From: Clytia hemisphaerica | Taxonomy: Eukaryota > Cnidaria > Hydrozoa > Leptothecata > Clytiidae | Length of the DNA stretch: 64,000 nt | Direction: 5' to 3' | Assembly: GCA_902728285.1 (NCBI GenBank) | Contig: CACVBU010001140.1 | Coordinates: forward strand, 482,953 to 546,952 | In this document: piece after piece, positions 45,505-56,421 of the stretch | Position numbering within the stretch: position 1 is the first letter of the stretch | Layout of the letters: the number at the start of each line of letters is the position of its first letter | Program-made: the position numbers and the translations under genes | Notes under the pieces: generated by a model | Told to the model about the DNA's origin: nothing | Databases searched by the model: none | The model's input: the letters and a program-made list of their open reading frames with translations, nothing else

Positions 45505-46090
45505 CTGATAAACAGAAAAAAGTAGATTTCAGGTCTAAAATTTTGAAAAGTTTTTGATAACTTGAAATAGACAAGTAAAACTAATTAAAAATTGTTTTCA
45601 AGGAAAAGCCTGACAAAGCAGTGAAAAAGGTAGAAGGGAAAAGCCATACAAAATCTGAGATAGATAATTTCCCTGAATAAGTTTGTCCTCTTGTCCCAAT
45701 TCCTCTTCCATGTGGATCCATCAATCAGGATGCTGACTGGGAGCAGGTCGAGATGGTACCTACAGAAATAGAAATGAAATCCAAAATAAGGTTCTGATGA
45801 CATCATTGTATGTACATACATTGTATTAATTTTCTTGATTGACCAAAAAGCCCATGAAATCTGATGAAATTCATTATTTTACTGCATTTTTAAAGATAAA
45901 AACACATACATTTTCAGGAGTCTGCTAGATGACGTGCCCCGGTGCCCTCGTTTTTTTGACGTGCCTTCGTGCTCGCGTGCCTTACGTGCCCTACGTGCTC
46001 GCGTGCCTTGACGTGCTGGCGTGCCTACGTGCCCTTTAAAATTTTACATGCCCGACGTGCCTACGTGCTTACGTGCTTGCGTGCCCAAAG

Positions 46091-46210
46091 TTTTGACGTG
46101 CCCTCAAGTTTTGACGTGCCCTCAAATTTTGACGTGCCCTCAAGTTTTGACGTGCCCTCGAATTTTGACGTGCCCTCAAATTTCGACGTGCTCTCAAATT
46201 TTGACGTATT
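46091..46210. repeat. 18-bp array, left end of foldback-like element
   Basis: Seven copies of TTTTGACGTGCCCTCAAR, with GACGTG (last copy GACGTA) at 46095, 46113, 46131, 46149, 46167, 46185 and 46203. The inner copies are the most diverged. Confidence 0.9.
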
Positions 46211-47000
46211 GTCAAAATTAACAACAGTATTGTCACTATGATAAATTATGCACTACACTTGGTTGGGGTTTTAAAGTTGGAAGAAAAAAATACGAAGAAG
46301 ATTATTTGTCTGCTTATAAAAGAATTAGCAAGAAACACTAAGGGAGATGGTTAAGCAATACTTCGAAGTAACCAAAACTTATAAAAGAACTTTTTCTGAT
46401 TGGTTGAAGAAAAGAGAAAATATGTGAGACGCGTGCTATTTACTTTTTATCAGCTGGCTCTCTTTTTATTTTAAGTTAGGGGATATAGTGTTGGTTATAA
46501 GAACTTTCTGAAATAGGAAGGAATTTTTTAAGATTTTAATAGAGGTATGGCATTAGAAATCCCATCAAATCTTAAGCATCACATTGAAATACAACTTGAA
46601 ACTTTGCACAAAGACAGTCTCATAGTTTTTTGTTTCCCTATATAAAAACTTTTTTAATTCAATGCCAATTTTTTGGAAATTTGTATTAAAAAATGGTGCT
46701 TCCATTTTGGCAAGATCGTATGTTGTCTCAACTTTAAGGATAGACTGGGAATCCAGTCGTTTATAACGTTTTTGTTGAAAGCGGGAAATTTTTATGTCTA
46801 AAATAAACTATATTGATGCTCCTGTCAAGTTTTCTACTTCCTATTTTTTACTGACTACTTTAAGGAGAACATTTTAAGTAAAACATCATAAAGTCAGTGA
46901 CGCTGAAAATCTTCTGACCAAAAAGAAAAGTTTGTGTTTCTTTAAACACCACATTTTTTCATACAAATTGTCTGTGTCTGCACTTTAATTAAAAAGAAAA

Positions 47001-47729
47001 TACACGTTTTTTTTTTATTAGAACCAAGTTTGTAAGAACATTTAGGCTGAAATTTGGCAAAAATTTAAGAACATTATAAGACCATGTCCAGCCTGAGAAT
47101 CGAATAGTTTGACAAAATTTGCTTAAAAGTCTTTAGAGTTCTGAAGGAATTTTGTGCAATTATTACTGTAATTATTCCTCTCATCTAAAAATAATAGCAA
47201 ATTTACTCGATTTTTAACCCAATACACCTTTTTTTTTTATGAGGAACCTTGACTTGGCTCTGAGCCTGGAGTTCCTTATTTTGCCAGAGAGTTTCAGATT
47301 CAAAGTTCCTTATTGAGTTCCATAGTTACTTAGCTGTTAAGTTTGGATTTGCTAAGTGTGTAGCTTCTTTATCAGCATTTTTTGTCTTTTTGACATTTTG
47401 AAAGGTGTTTCAGCAACATTTTCCGTCTTTTTATTTAGGTTGTTGTAAATGTGTTTAAGTTCAAGTTGAATTCTTGCTGTTGCTCAACTTGATTTTTTAT
47501 TCTCAGCCTGAGCAGTTCCTTGACAATTCCTTATTTCTCAGACCATTTTCAGCCTCAAGTTCCTTATAAACGTGTTCCTTATTAAAAAAAAAACGTGTAT
47601 CGACATTCAAAGGTTTTATTAGATTTTAAGCGAATCGATTTCAAGAACGTAAATAAGAACATTTCAGGCTGAAAATAGGCACATCCAGCCTCAGCTAAAA
47701 TTAAGACGTTCTAATAAAAAAAACGTGTA
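47001..47729. mobile_element. Nested MITE with TACACG(T)n ends, 0.73 kb
   Basis: TACACGTTTTTTTTTTATTAGAAC-type sequence at 47001-47024 is inverted at 47708-47729. CAGCCTGA-type words recur inside. It sits in the middle of the foldback-like element and itself contains a related, smaller element at 47222-47600. Non-coding. Confidence 0.6.
47222..47600. mobile_element. Innermost nested MITE, 0.38 kb
   Basis: Begins ATACACC, a T-run, then ATGAGGAAC; ends GTTCCTTATTA, an A-run, then CGTGTAT, the inverted complement with few mismatches. Interior has several AGTTCCTTATT words. Related to, but distinct from, the surrounding 47001-47729 element. Confidence 0.6.
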
Positions 47730-48002
47730 GTAAATCAACGATATTCTTATGTGTAAACAAGCGACACTCGAAAACAATGGCTTTTGCAAATATATTCAAG
47801 GACAACCATATCAAAAGCTGTGAAGCGTGTGGTGTACTCAATGTGATGAATAAATACGGTGATTTTTGATTTTTACTATTTTGTGTCGACTTTTTGCGAT
47901 TTTTGTGTGCAAAACCGAGTGCAAAACGAGGAACAGTTTAACTTCACAGAAGAATTTATAGGAGAGGGACGAAATGTCTTCTGATAATGAATCATCAAGG
48001 TA

Positions 48003-48112
48003 GGGCACGTCAAAATTCGAGGGCACGCCGAAATTCGAGGGCACGTCAAAATTAGAGGGCACGTCAAAACTTGAGGGCACGTCAAAATTCGAGGGCACGT
48101 CAAAACTTTGGG
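48003..48112. repeat. 18-bp array, right end of foldback-like element
   Basis: Six copies of GGGCACGTCAAAATTCGA, inverted relative to the left array, with GCAC at 48005, 48023, 48041, 48059, 48077 and 48095. Confidence 0.9.
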
Positions 48113-48218
48113 CATGCAAGCACGTAATCACGTAGGCACGTCGGGCACGTAAACTTTCGGAGGGCACGTAAGCACGCGAGCACGCAGGCACGTAGGGCAC
48201 GAAGGCACGTCAAAAAAA

Positions 48219-48895
48219 TCTATAATCCTTATTATTAAAAGGGGTTTCCCATCCCATATGTGCCATCAAAATCTCCCCGTTAATATGGTTACTTACACTC
48301 TTCAGTAAGTAAAAGAGGAAAACAGAAAAAAAGTTTGTTATCTTGTTGTCTGTCAAGAGGCTACTACACAGTACATACATTACCATGAGAACACATAAAT
48401 CTGGAAAAGTTATAAAAATCATTTTTTTCACTACCCTCAATTTTACTTACTTGGCTACTATCGAGTTCATCTACCATAATTTTAACAGTGTTTATATATT
48501 GGTTTATTCGTTTGAATGATACCTCTATCTGTGTACACTTCCTGAGTTGAGAATTTGTTTGGTGTGATTTCCCTCGCTACTCGCGCTACCATTTTGGCGC
48601 TCTAATATCATCTAATTTCTGATTGTTATTTCAACCAATCAGATTTCGCGAATTTGTTTTGATCACGTGTTTCAATATTATGTTTTGCCGTAGAAATACA
48701 CACTTCCTTTAACATTAATAAGGCATTAATATTTTACTGAGAAGCATATTATCACCTACCATTTGAAACTCCAGTTCAATAAGCTACCGGGTGTGCCATA
48801 AATAAGTTACCCTCTTTGATTTGATATTGTAGGCAGTAGAAAAGAGATTTTTCAAAGATTGTTTCGGAATCATTCAGAGGAAAACCTATATTTAA
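48219..48895. other. No gene recognised
   Basis: Spacer between the foldback-like element and MITE copy B. The minus-strand frame 48210-48440 lacks support. Confidence 0.4.
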
Positions 48896-49618
48896 CCCTA
48901 TTATTATTAGGCTTGTATTCTCAAGGGGGGGGGGGTGTTTTCCACCAGCCTTGTATAACTTTTGATCTAGAAAAGGTATGGACTTGAAATTTGGCACGAA
49001 ATTTGGCACAAATGTTCTCTACCATGAAAGGAGTTCATAGAAAAAAATTTAGGTTGATGACGTCATCACAAAGTTTCACAATTATCGCTGACCAATGAAA
49101 AATTACTATTCAATAAAATAGCAATTAAAGTTGAAGGAATGGAGATTTTTCAATTCTGTTTTGAATTTCTAAAAGCCAAAAAAGAATATCTTTAACATAT
49201 TTGCCGGTTTTTAACATACGTATAAAATCGAGGTTTAAAATCCATGCAGAAAATGAGTAAATCTTTTCAAAAAACAATGACGTCATTTTTGATGATGTCA
49301 GCAGTTTTTGAAATTTTTTAAAATATTTTTCAAAATTTATTATTGATACCTAAAACCTGTCAACATTTGAAGTCAGTTGGATGCCTAGATCAAAAGTTTT
49401 ATGATATGCCTGCACAAAAAAGTCATAAAACCGTGACCCGGACCCGTGCCCCGTGTTTCGAACTAGCCGCTGATCTGGTCGGTGTATAATTGTAAAATTT
49501 GGTATACATGCTGCTAATAGGATTATATTAAAAGTCAAAAGCTTTCAGTGTTAAAAAAAATTTTCAGTGAGCAAAAGAGTGCCAGCCTGGTGGAAAACAC
49601 CCCCTGATAAAAATAGGG
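48896..49618. mobile_element. MITE copy B with TGACGTCA motifs, 723 bp
   Basis: Same family as 14771-15526 but in the opposite orientation; the two align over nearly their whole length. The ends are CCCTATTATTATTAGG and CCTGATAAAAATAGGG. It is flanked by an exact 9-bp repeat TATATTTAA (48887-48895 and 49619-49627). TGACGTCA occurs near 49059 and 49279, and a third copy has decayed to GATGATGTCAGC. A stretch of about 30 bp near 49436-49470 (CCCGGACCCGTGCCCC) is absent from copy A. No coding capacity. Confidence 0.85.
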
Positions 49619-49627
49619 TATATTTAA

Positions 49628-50929
49628 ATTTTGTGTATTATTTTTTAATTTTACTTTATTGGTTCAAAAGTTATGTTCAAAATCCCAAAATGCTATTTAA
49701 AAATATGTCAAAAAAAGGCTATAAATAAAGGTATTAATTTTAAATAATAAATAATAAACCAAATCATTTATCTCACTTCAACTTCTAAATGGTCTTTAAA
49801 AAAATTTAAAGAAAACACCGACATGTTTAATTTTAAAACCACTACATGTTGAGTATGATGACGCTTTCTGTAGAACATTTCCGCTCAACTACACACACAA
49901 AACAAGTGCTTATGAGCCAGCTACAGTACTCACGTGAATTTATGAGGTCCGTGAAAGAATCTCTTAAAACGCTTGTATCCATGATCGGCTAACTATCTTA
50001 CCAGCAGGAAAGGTAGCTGGTATCTTTTGACCGAAAGTTCGATGAACTTCAAAGAACTTTTTCGTGTTTTACCACGAAAAAACAATCAAGTTACCCCAAT
50101 CTCCAAAACCAACGAAAAGAAAACTACCAGTCTGGGCAAACAGAAATACTTGTGTCGTTCGTCAAAGCACAGTCCGCCAAGAGACAACTATGGCTAAGAC
50201 GGGTACACTTCCCCACTATTTGTATTCGACCAAAAAAAGATAATTTGGAAATTTGAGGCTTAGACCAAGCGTCACTCTTTATGCTTGGTCGATCATCAAG
50301 ATTCGGCCGTGAAATCATAATCAACTTAAAATTTATATCTTAATCAACTCAGTTCTTCACTTGTAAATTTTTTAATTGATTTGATTTTGCTTGATGATTT
50401 TTATTAATTTTGTAAAGCGTGTTTATTTTGAAACTAGAATTAGGGTGTAATAATTTTACTGTATGTGGCAAATATATTCTTTTCCCCACAGTTTCTTCCT
50501 TGATTTTATAGGCGGGAATAGCAAAATTTTTCTTTAAGGGCTCTGACCATATTGAATTTTTCATAATTTAATATTTTTCTGACTGATGTTACCGACAAAA
50601 CTATGGCATGTTATACATTTTCTGTTCAACAAACTATTCCTGAATCTGAAAATTCAATAACTGAATTGAAAAATTTTGACGAAGAAGAAAATGAAGACAT
50701 TTGCGAAGACAAGTATTTCAACTTTGATTGAAGAGCTTATTCTCGGCGAAGAAAAAATATTTTGAAAACGTTTTTGCACTAGATGGTGTATCTTTAAACA
50801 AACCAACAATATATTTTCGGAAAATTTTTGTAAAAGCTTGAAAAAATCTCAAAATCTTGAAAATAGTGGTTTTGACCAATTTTTCATCCCAATTTTTTGC
50901 ACAAAAAGAGTCATAACTTTTGAAAGATC
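49628..50929. other. Mostly non-coding; one small acidic ORF
   Basis: A 42-codon ORF with ATG lies at 50603-50731 (MACYTFSVQQTIPESE, then FDEEENEDICEDK). It is acidic and ends naturally, but nothing around it supports expression. The remainder has no repeat or gene I can support. Confidence 0.3.
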
Positions 50930-51115
50930 AATTTGGGCTATATCGAGATGACGGGTTGGGTTGTTTTAAAGTGAGAGACGGGTCGCAAGCTGATAGATTA
51001 AGGAAGGATTTCATCAAGCTTTTTCGCGAGGAATTTGACTTAAAAATAACGATCCACACAAAATCGTGAACTTCCTTGACATAACGTTAAACTTGATTGA
51101 CGGCACCTACTTTTA
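50930..51115 (+). mobile_element. Penelope-like reverse transcriptase fragment
   Basis: The frame reads FGLYRDDGLGCF, then SQADRLRKDFIKLFRE and LKITIHTK, then after a one-base shift VNFLDITLNLIDGTYF. YRDDG is the catalytic Y-x-DD box of RTs of this group, and NFLD-TL-L-G-Y is the conserved block that follows. Only about 60 codons remain. It is on the opposite strand from the GIY-YIG fragment at 16.8 kb and probably derives from an independent insertion of a similar element. Confidence 0.65.
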
Positions 51116-51240
51116 GGCTGACATTTGGAATTCCTTAGCAAATCCAGTCTTGAACTTAAAAATTGAGCTTATAAAAATGTATACTTACGTTTTTTTTTTT
51201 TCATTCGGACCTAGGTCGAAGGATGATGATGATACTTACG

Positions 51241-51898
51241 TTAAAAATATCACTATCAGTAATAATTTCTTGGGACTCGTGAGTTACTGGCTCTGGTAAA
51301 ACTTCAGGAAGGGTTTGTTCTGGTATAATTCTAATATTTATGGGTTCAACAGAAAGGTGTGGTAAAATTTCAACAGTTATCGGTTCAACAGGCTGATCTT
51401 GTAAAATTTCACCATCCATGGGTTCAATAGGCAGGTCTGGTATGATTTCAAAATTCATTGGATCAACAGGTTGAGTTTGTGCTTGTACGACTTCAATAGG
51501 CATAATTACTCCGGGAATGATTTGAGTATTCATAAGTTCTTCTGGTATGATTTCAGACATGATTTCTTCCTCTGTTGTTGTGAGACTTAATTCAGAGCTG
51601 ACTTTTAGATTAACAAGAATTGCGTTTGCTCTCTCCAAAGCCTTGAGGTTTGTATTGCATCATATTTACAAAGCGAATCTGTTTTTTCATTGTCATGATT
51701 TAAAATAATGTTAAACTTTGCATACCTCGTTTGGATACAATTCCCATCTTTGTCCCTTTTTAAAATGTTATCTCTATGCTCGTTAGAAGTATCAGTATCA
51801 TTAAACGGTTTTTCATACACTCTACAATGGGTTGATTTTTTCTTTTGTGGTTTCTTTGATTTGTTTCCTGTTTTAGAAGATTTATCAGGTTTCGTCAT
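51241..51898 (-). CDS. Uncharacterised protein, first exon, acidic repeat region
   Basis: ATG at 51898 (MTKPDKSSKTGNKSKKPQ), a Lys-rich N-terminus, then HCRVYEKPFNDTDTS and EHRDN, reminiscent of a degenerate C2H2 finger. A one-base shift near 51640 separates this from ALERANAILVNLKVSS and a C-terminal part with repeated acidic/Pro units (VEPMNFEIIPDLP, IEPMDGEILQDQP, VEPITVEILPHLS). It ends at a strong donor GTAAGT (51240), so more exons should follow downstream. The family is not recognised. The shift means either a pseudogene or an undetected sequence error. Confidence 0.45.
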
Positions 51899-52665
51899 TT
51901 TTTATTTCTCACATTTCTTCTCCTTCACACTTGTCAGAGATTCAAATCTTCACAAGTCGTGATTTGAATTCACTTTCACTTTCGGACTGTGTGGAAAATT
52001 TTTTTTCCCGCTCAAAAACTTAGGGGCGTTTTGCAACACTATAATTGGTATAATTTTTCTTTATAATGAAGAAAAATTATAAATAAATGAGAAGCAAAGT
52101 AATGAAACCTTCACTAGAATTTAAATATTTAGTAGAAGTTTAAAAGATTAAGTACTTTCTGTATATTAATACTTTCTGCCCTAACGAAAAATATGTGATT
52201 TGAGAAAGTCTGGTAAAATATTCATGTTTAATTTTTCATGACCATACTTACAAAATTTATTTTCAACATTCGCCTCATTTGTCAAAAGAGAGTAAGGAAG
52301 GCAAAGGACTTGTAAACAAACATATAGAATTTTATAAGATGGTAGACGAAAGAAGTGGCAGAAAAAGAAAAGGGCTCCAGCTGTGCAGTGCTGCTCCAGT
52401 TCCTGTGATCATGCTTTGTTTCGTACGATTGACGGGTAAAGATTCAATCGCGTAAATTTACTTCCATAACCTTCTGTGAGTTTTATTTTTTAATAACAAA
52501 GTATCCTTTGATAAAAAAACTGGACTTTAAGACACATAAACACATAGTTTTTATGTGCTTACTAAAGTCTGTCTCAAAATAATTTGCAGCTGGAGACAAA
52601 CAAGGAAAATGAAAATGAAAAATGAAAAAGAAAAAAATCAAGTTATTGTAGAAATGTGGTATGAT
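51899..52665. other. No gene recognised; possible promoter side of the 51.9-kb gene
   Basis: The 100 bp upstream of the ATG at 51898 are C/T-rich on the plus strand. No clear TATA box or repeat. The remainder to LINE 4 is AT-rich and non-coding. Confidence 0.35.
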
Positions 52666-52669
52666 TACC

Positions 52670-52900
52670 ATTTTCACAGGAGTAATTCTTCAATCTTAGA
52701 TCATCATCACTGTCAAAAGATTTTTCAAAAATATTCATTCAATCAAAAGATATCAAACAAAGTTTATTGCTGGTTGACTCTACAAAGTAGTAAAAAACGT
52801 TAAAAAACGACAAAAAAACATTTTGGATGAATGAATATTTTTGAAAAAAATTTTCACAGTGATGATGATCTAAGGTTGAAGAGTCACTCCTGTGAAAACA
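52670..52900. repeat. Inverted duplication at the LINE 4 5' end
   Basis: Arms 52670-52748 and 52825-52900 share GGAGT..CTTCAA, CTTAGATCATCATCACTGT and CAAAAATATTCATTCA in inverse order. The right arm is part of the LINE; the left arm is its inverted copy. Confidence 0.8.
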
Positions 52901-55822
52901 ACAAAGAAAAGGGTGACAGTGAAAGGTATGTAGATGATCCCCCATTGCTTGACAAACCAACGGAAAAGTCTTATGAATTCGAAGAAAAGGCTCTGAGAAA
53001 AATCCGTATTAATAACGTCGCAAACGTAATCATAGGACATCTTAATATCAACTCGATAAGATACAAATTTGAAGGTCTCAAATTAGTTATCAAAGATAAC
53101 GTAGACATTTTTTTGGTATCTGAAACTAAGATTGACGAATCATTCCCTGAAAATCATTTCATTATTGAAAACTACTCGCGTCCATATCGCTTGGACAGGG
53201 ACAAACAGGGAGGAGGTCTTCTACTCTACGTACGTCAGGGCATTCCTTTTAAACTCGTATTAAAAGACAAGAATTATGAAGCTATATTCATCGAGGTCAA
53301 TCTGAAGAAGCAAAAATGGCTACTGGGTTGCTCTTATAATCCGCATGTAGACAATATAAATTCACATTTAGAGCTTTTACAAAATAGCCTTGATTCTATA
53401 GGAGATCATGACCGACTTTTACTACTGGGGGATTTCAATTGTGAAATCGACAAACATAAAATGCCCGAGTTTCTTGCTAGCAGGGAGCTTTCTAGCTTGA
53501 TAAATGAACCTACGTGCTTCAAAAACGCAGAAAATCCAAAATGCATTGATCTGATGCTAACAAATTACCAAAGAAGTTTTCAGGGCTCTTTCTCTGTATC
53601 TAATAGCCTATCGGACTTTCACAACATCACAATAAGCGTCTTAAAAACCACTTTTGAAAAGTGTCCACCTAAAGCCATTAAATATAGATGCTACAAAAAT
53701 CTTAACGAAGATCTTTTCAAAAATCATTTAACACAAGTACTTGAGTCGAATCGCAACTTTGAACATAAAATGAAAAGTGTAGTAAATCTTCTAAACGCTG
53801 AAGCACCGATAAAAACTAAAATACTAAGAGGTAATGATAAACCTTTCATGACAAAATCACTACGAAAGGCCATGATGCATCGATCTCGACTTAATAACAT
53901 TAAACAAAAAGACCCCTCTAACATCAACAAATATAATTACAACCAACAGCGAAACCGATGCTTATATCTCCTGAGAAACACTAAAAGAAGATTTTATGAA
54001 TCTCTGGATGAAAAGCAAATCACTGACAATAAAAGATTTTGGAAAACTGTGCGCCCTTTTTTCTCTAATAAAGGACCAATAAGTGAGAAAATAACCTTAG
54101 TCGAAAATGATGAACTGATTAAAGATGATAAAGAAATTGGAAAAATGTTTAATGAGTTCTTCATAAATATCACTGAAAAATTAGATCTCAATCAACCACC
54201 AACAGAGCCAGTGCCTCTCAATGAACTTTCTGATAATATTCTTCAAAATGAAATAATGCTTTTTAGAAACCACCCTAGTATACTCAAAATAAAAGAAAAG
54301 GTATCAAACAATGAAAACTCCTTCAAGTTTAGAAACACCACCGAAGACGAAGTAGAGAAGATAATTAGTAACCTTAAGACAAATAAGTCTCAAGCGGAAA
54401 ATGATATACCAGCGAAAATAATTAAAAAATACTCTCACTTATTTGCATTTCCAAGTTCGCGACAGTCACCCCAGTCTACAAGAAAAATTCTAAAAACGAT
54501 AAAAGTAACTATAGACCAATAAGTATACTGCCGGTAATATCCAAAATTTACGAAAGAGTATATCACAATCAAATATCAGAATACTTTGAGCACTACTTTG
54601 ATGAACAACAATGTGGTTTCAGGAAAGGATATTCCACTCAAACCTCTCTTCTCCGATGGAAGAGCTCTGGAAGCTAGCCAATGACAAAAAAGATGTTTTT
54701 GGGGCACTGCTCATCGACCTTTCTAAGGCCTTTGACTGCATGTGCCACAAATTACTTGTAGCAAAGATCAGTGCATACGGGTTCGATGACCTTTCCACTG
54801 GGTTAGTCAAGAGTTATCTAGAAAATAGGCAACAAAGGACAAAAGTAGGCAACGAACTGAGTAACTGGATCAAGATCAAGGATGGTGTTCCCCAGGGATC
54901 AATCCTTGGCCCTCTGTTTTTCAATATTTATATCTGTGACCTCTTTTTCATCATTGAGGATACTAAGGTTGCGAATTATGCGGACGATACGACACCCTAT
55001 GTTAGTGCTCCTACCTGGATTGAAGTAAGTGGTAAACTAAGCTCTGTAGCAGAAAAAATCTTCACATGGCTTTCGATTAATCAAATGGTTGGTAATGCTG
55101 ACAAATGTCAGCTAATAGTTAATATCATTGACGACTCGCTCTATCTAAATATTAGAGAAGAAACTGTTTTCAATACCAAAACGTCAAAGATTCTTGGAGT
55201 AACCTTCGATAATCTTTTAACGTTTGAATCGCATATAGAAAATCTTTGCAAGAAAGCTAGTTTGAAAATAACCGCCTTAGCCAGAATGAGCACATATCTC
55301 ACTTTAGAAAAAAAGAAACGCTTGATGAATGCTTTCATTAAATGCCACTTCAATTACTGTCCTCTCATATGGATGTTTCATAGCAGATCTCTAGAGGATA
55401 AAATCAACAATCTACATAAAAGATGCTTGAGAATCGTTTACTCAGACTACAACTCATCATTCGATGATCTGTTGAAACTTGACAACGGTTCCACCTTCCA
55501 TCAACGAGCAATTCAATCCTTATCCACAGAGCTATTTAAATCAAAACTCAATGAATCAGAAAGTAAAATATTTCTCAAAAACCAATGTAAGATCAAAACG
55601 AGAAAAAGGAATTCCTTTCGTAGTAGAGTAGTTGAAAGTGAAATGAATGGAAAATCGTCTTTAGCTTTCCTGGGACCTAAAATCTGGGCTACCCTTCCCG
55701 ATGACTTTAAAAAACTTAAAAACCTAGATGAATTTAAAAAAGAAATCAAGCAATGGAGGCCCACTACTTGTCCTTGCCGAAACTGTCGCACTTTTATCCA
55801 TGGCGTTGGTTTCATTGATTGA
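52831..55822 (+). pseudogene. LINE 4 ORF2: endonuclease and reverse transcriptase
   Basis: First frame (52831-54522, 563 codons): GHLNINSIRYKFEG near residue 69, VSETKIDESFPE near 97, LLGDFNCEID near 200, LSDFHNITISVL near 260, then FWKTVRPFFSNKG and the start of the RT fingers. A deletion of roughly 60-80 bases after SHLFAF changes the frame; the alternative frame gives SNYRPISILP and CGFRKGYSTQTSLL. After a second one-base shift near 54655 comes LIDLSKAFDC, GVPQGSILGPLFFN, NYADDTTPY and a thumb/C-terminal region ending CPCRNCRTFIHGVGF. Two small lesions separate it from a complete protein. The Cys cluster is shared with LINE 3. Confidence 0.85.
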
Positions 55823-56000
55823 ATTTAAATTAATTTGTAAATAATAGTTGATCTTGAGTATCAACATTCTAGATAGATTTGTAATTAATAGTTGATATTG
55901 ATTAGCCTCGAGCTAAGTACACATTGTACTACTTTGCATCAACTTTAAAGAAAAGAAACATAAACATAAACATAAACATATCCGTTTTTTTCGATTTTTC

Positions 56001-56421
56001 AGCACGATTCCGTAATGCATATCCCTATGTTGAGGGTTCGTCTGCTTGAAATCGCTTTGGGGCTGTACCCTTTGGGGAGTGTTGTTCGTACCTCCTTCTT
56101 CTTCTCTTTGCCATGGGTGCTGCGTTTTGACGAAGATGTTGTTGATGATGAAGACGTTGTTGACAAAGATGTTGTTGACGAAGATGTTGTTGCAGGACTT
56201 GTTCCAGCCAACGATGACTATTTGGCGAAATCAGCGCCTGGGATGACTTTTTTGCCCATTTTAAAAATTACTAAACGAAAAAGATAGTAATTTGTTGTAT
56301 TTTGCGTTTCATGGCAGAAGATTGTCGGTACTCGCGAAGTATAACAAATTTTTCCGTATGCTTGCCTGTGACGCTTACTGCTTTTAGGACAATAAGTAAA
56401 TACCTAGCTAACATTTTGGGG
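56001..56421. other. Low-complexity GTTGTTGA/GATGAAGAC stretch
   Basis: Between 56129 and 56192 the words GATGTTGTTGACGAA are repeated imperfectly, giving frames rich in D/V (plus) and S/T (minus). On the minus strand an ATG at about 56260 begins MGKKVIPGADFAK and stops at once at a TAG; this could be the last exon of the CENP-B-like transposase upstream, but the evidence is thin. Confidence 0.35.

Larger units (their letters stand above)
45951..48218. mobile_element. Foldback-like element with minisatellite inverted ends, 2.27 kb
   Basis: The left end runs TTTTTTTGACGTGCCTTCG and the right end is its complement, CGAAGGCACGTCAAAAAAA. Each end is made of irregular ACGTGCC/CGTGCTCG words followed inward by a regular 18-bp array. 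Both arrays and outer words are in opposite orientation, giving long but irregular inverted repeats, as in FB elements. The centre holds no gene and has itself been invaded by two nested MITEs. Open frames coding FDVPSN repeats on both strands are products of the 18-bp unit. Confidence 0.7.
52670..55985 (+). mobile_element. LINE 4: 5'-truncated CR1-like retrotransposon
   Basis: It carries ORF2 and a 3' UTR ending in (AACATA)n at about 55957-55980, but no ORF1. At its 5' end about 78 bp (52670-52748) are an inverted copy, roughly 85 percent identical, of 52825-52900, separated by a 77-bp spacer. This inverted 5' duplication lies exactly where the LINE begins. ORF2 is the least damaged in the window. 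Confidence 0.85.

Noticed and set aside
45969-46241. Open frames with FDVPSN or LTCPQ repeats (plus) and their counterpart at 47838-48200 (minus)
   Set aside because: They arise from the 18-bp array, which is codon-sized in all frames. Both arms of an inverted pair being coding would need two genes with the same repeat; no start context or domain supports this.
50124-50324. Minus-strand frame of 66 codons near 50.2 kb
   Set aside because: No recognisable motif, no splice borders and no supporting neighbour.
56015-56287. Plus-strand ORF with DEDVVD repeats
   Set aside because: The acidic repeats come from an imperfect GATGTTGTTGACGAA microsatellite; the other strand reads Ser/Thr repeats equally well, so neither frame is distinguished.
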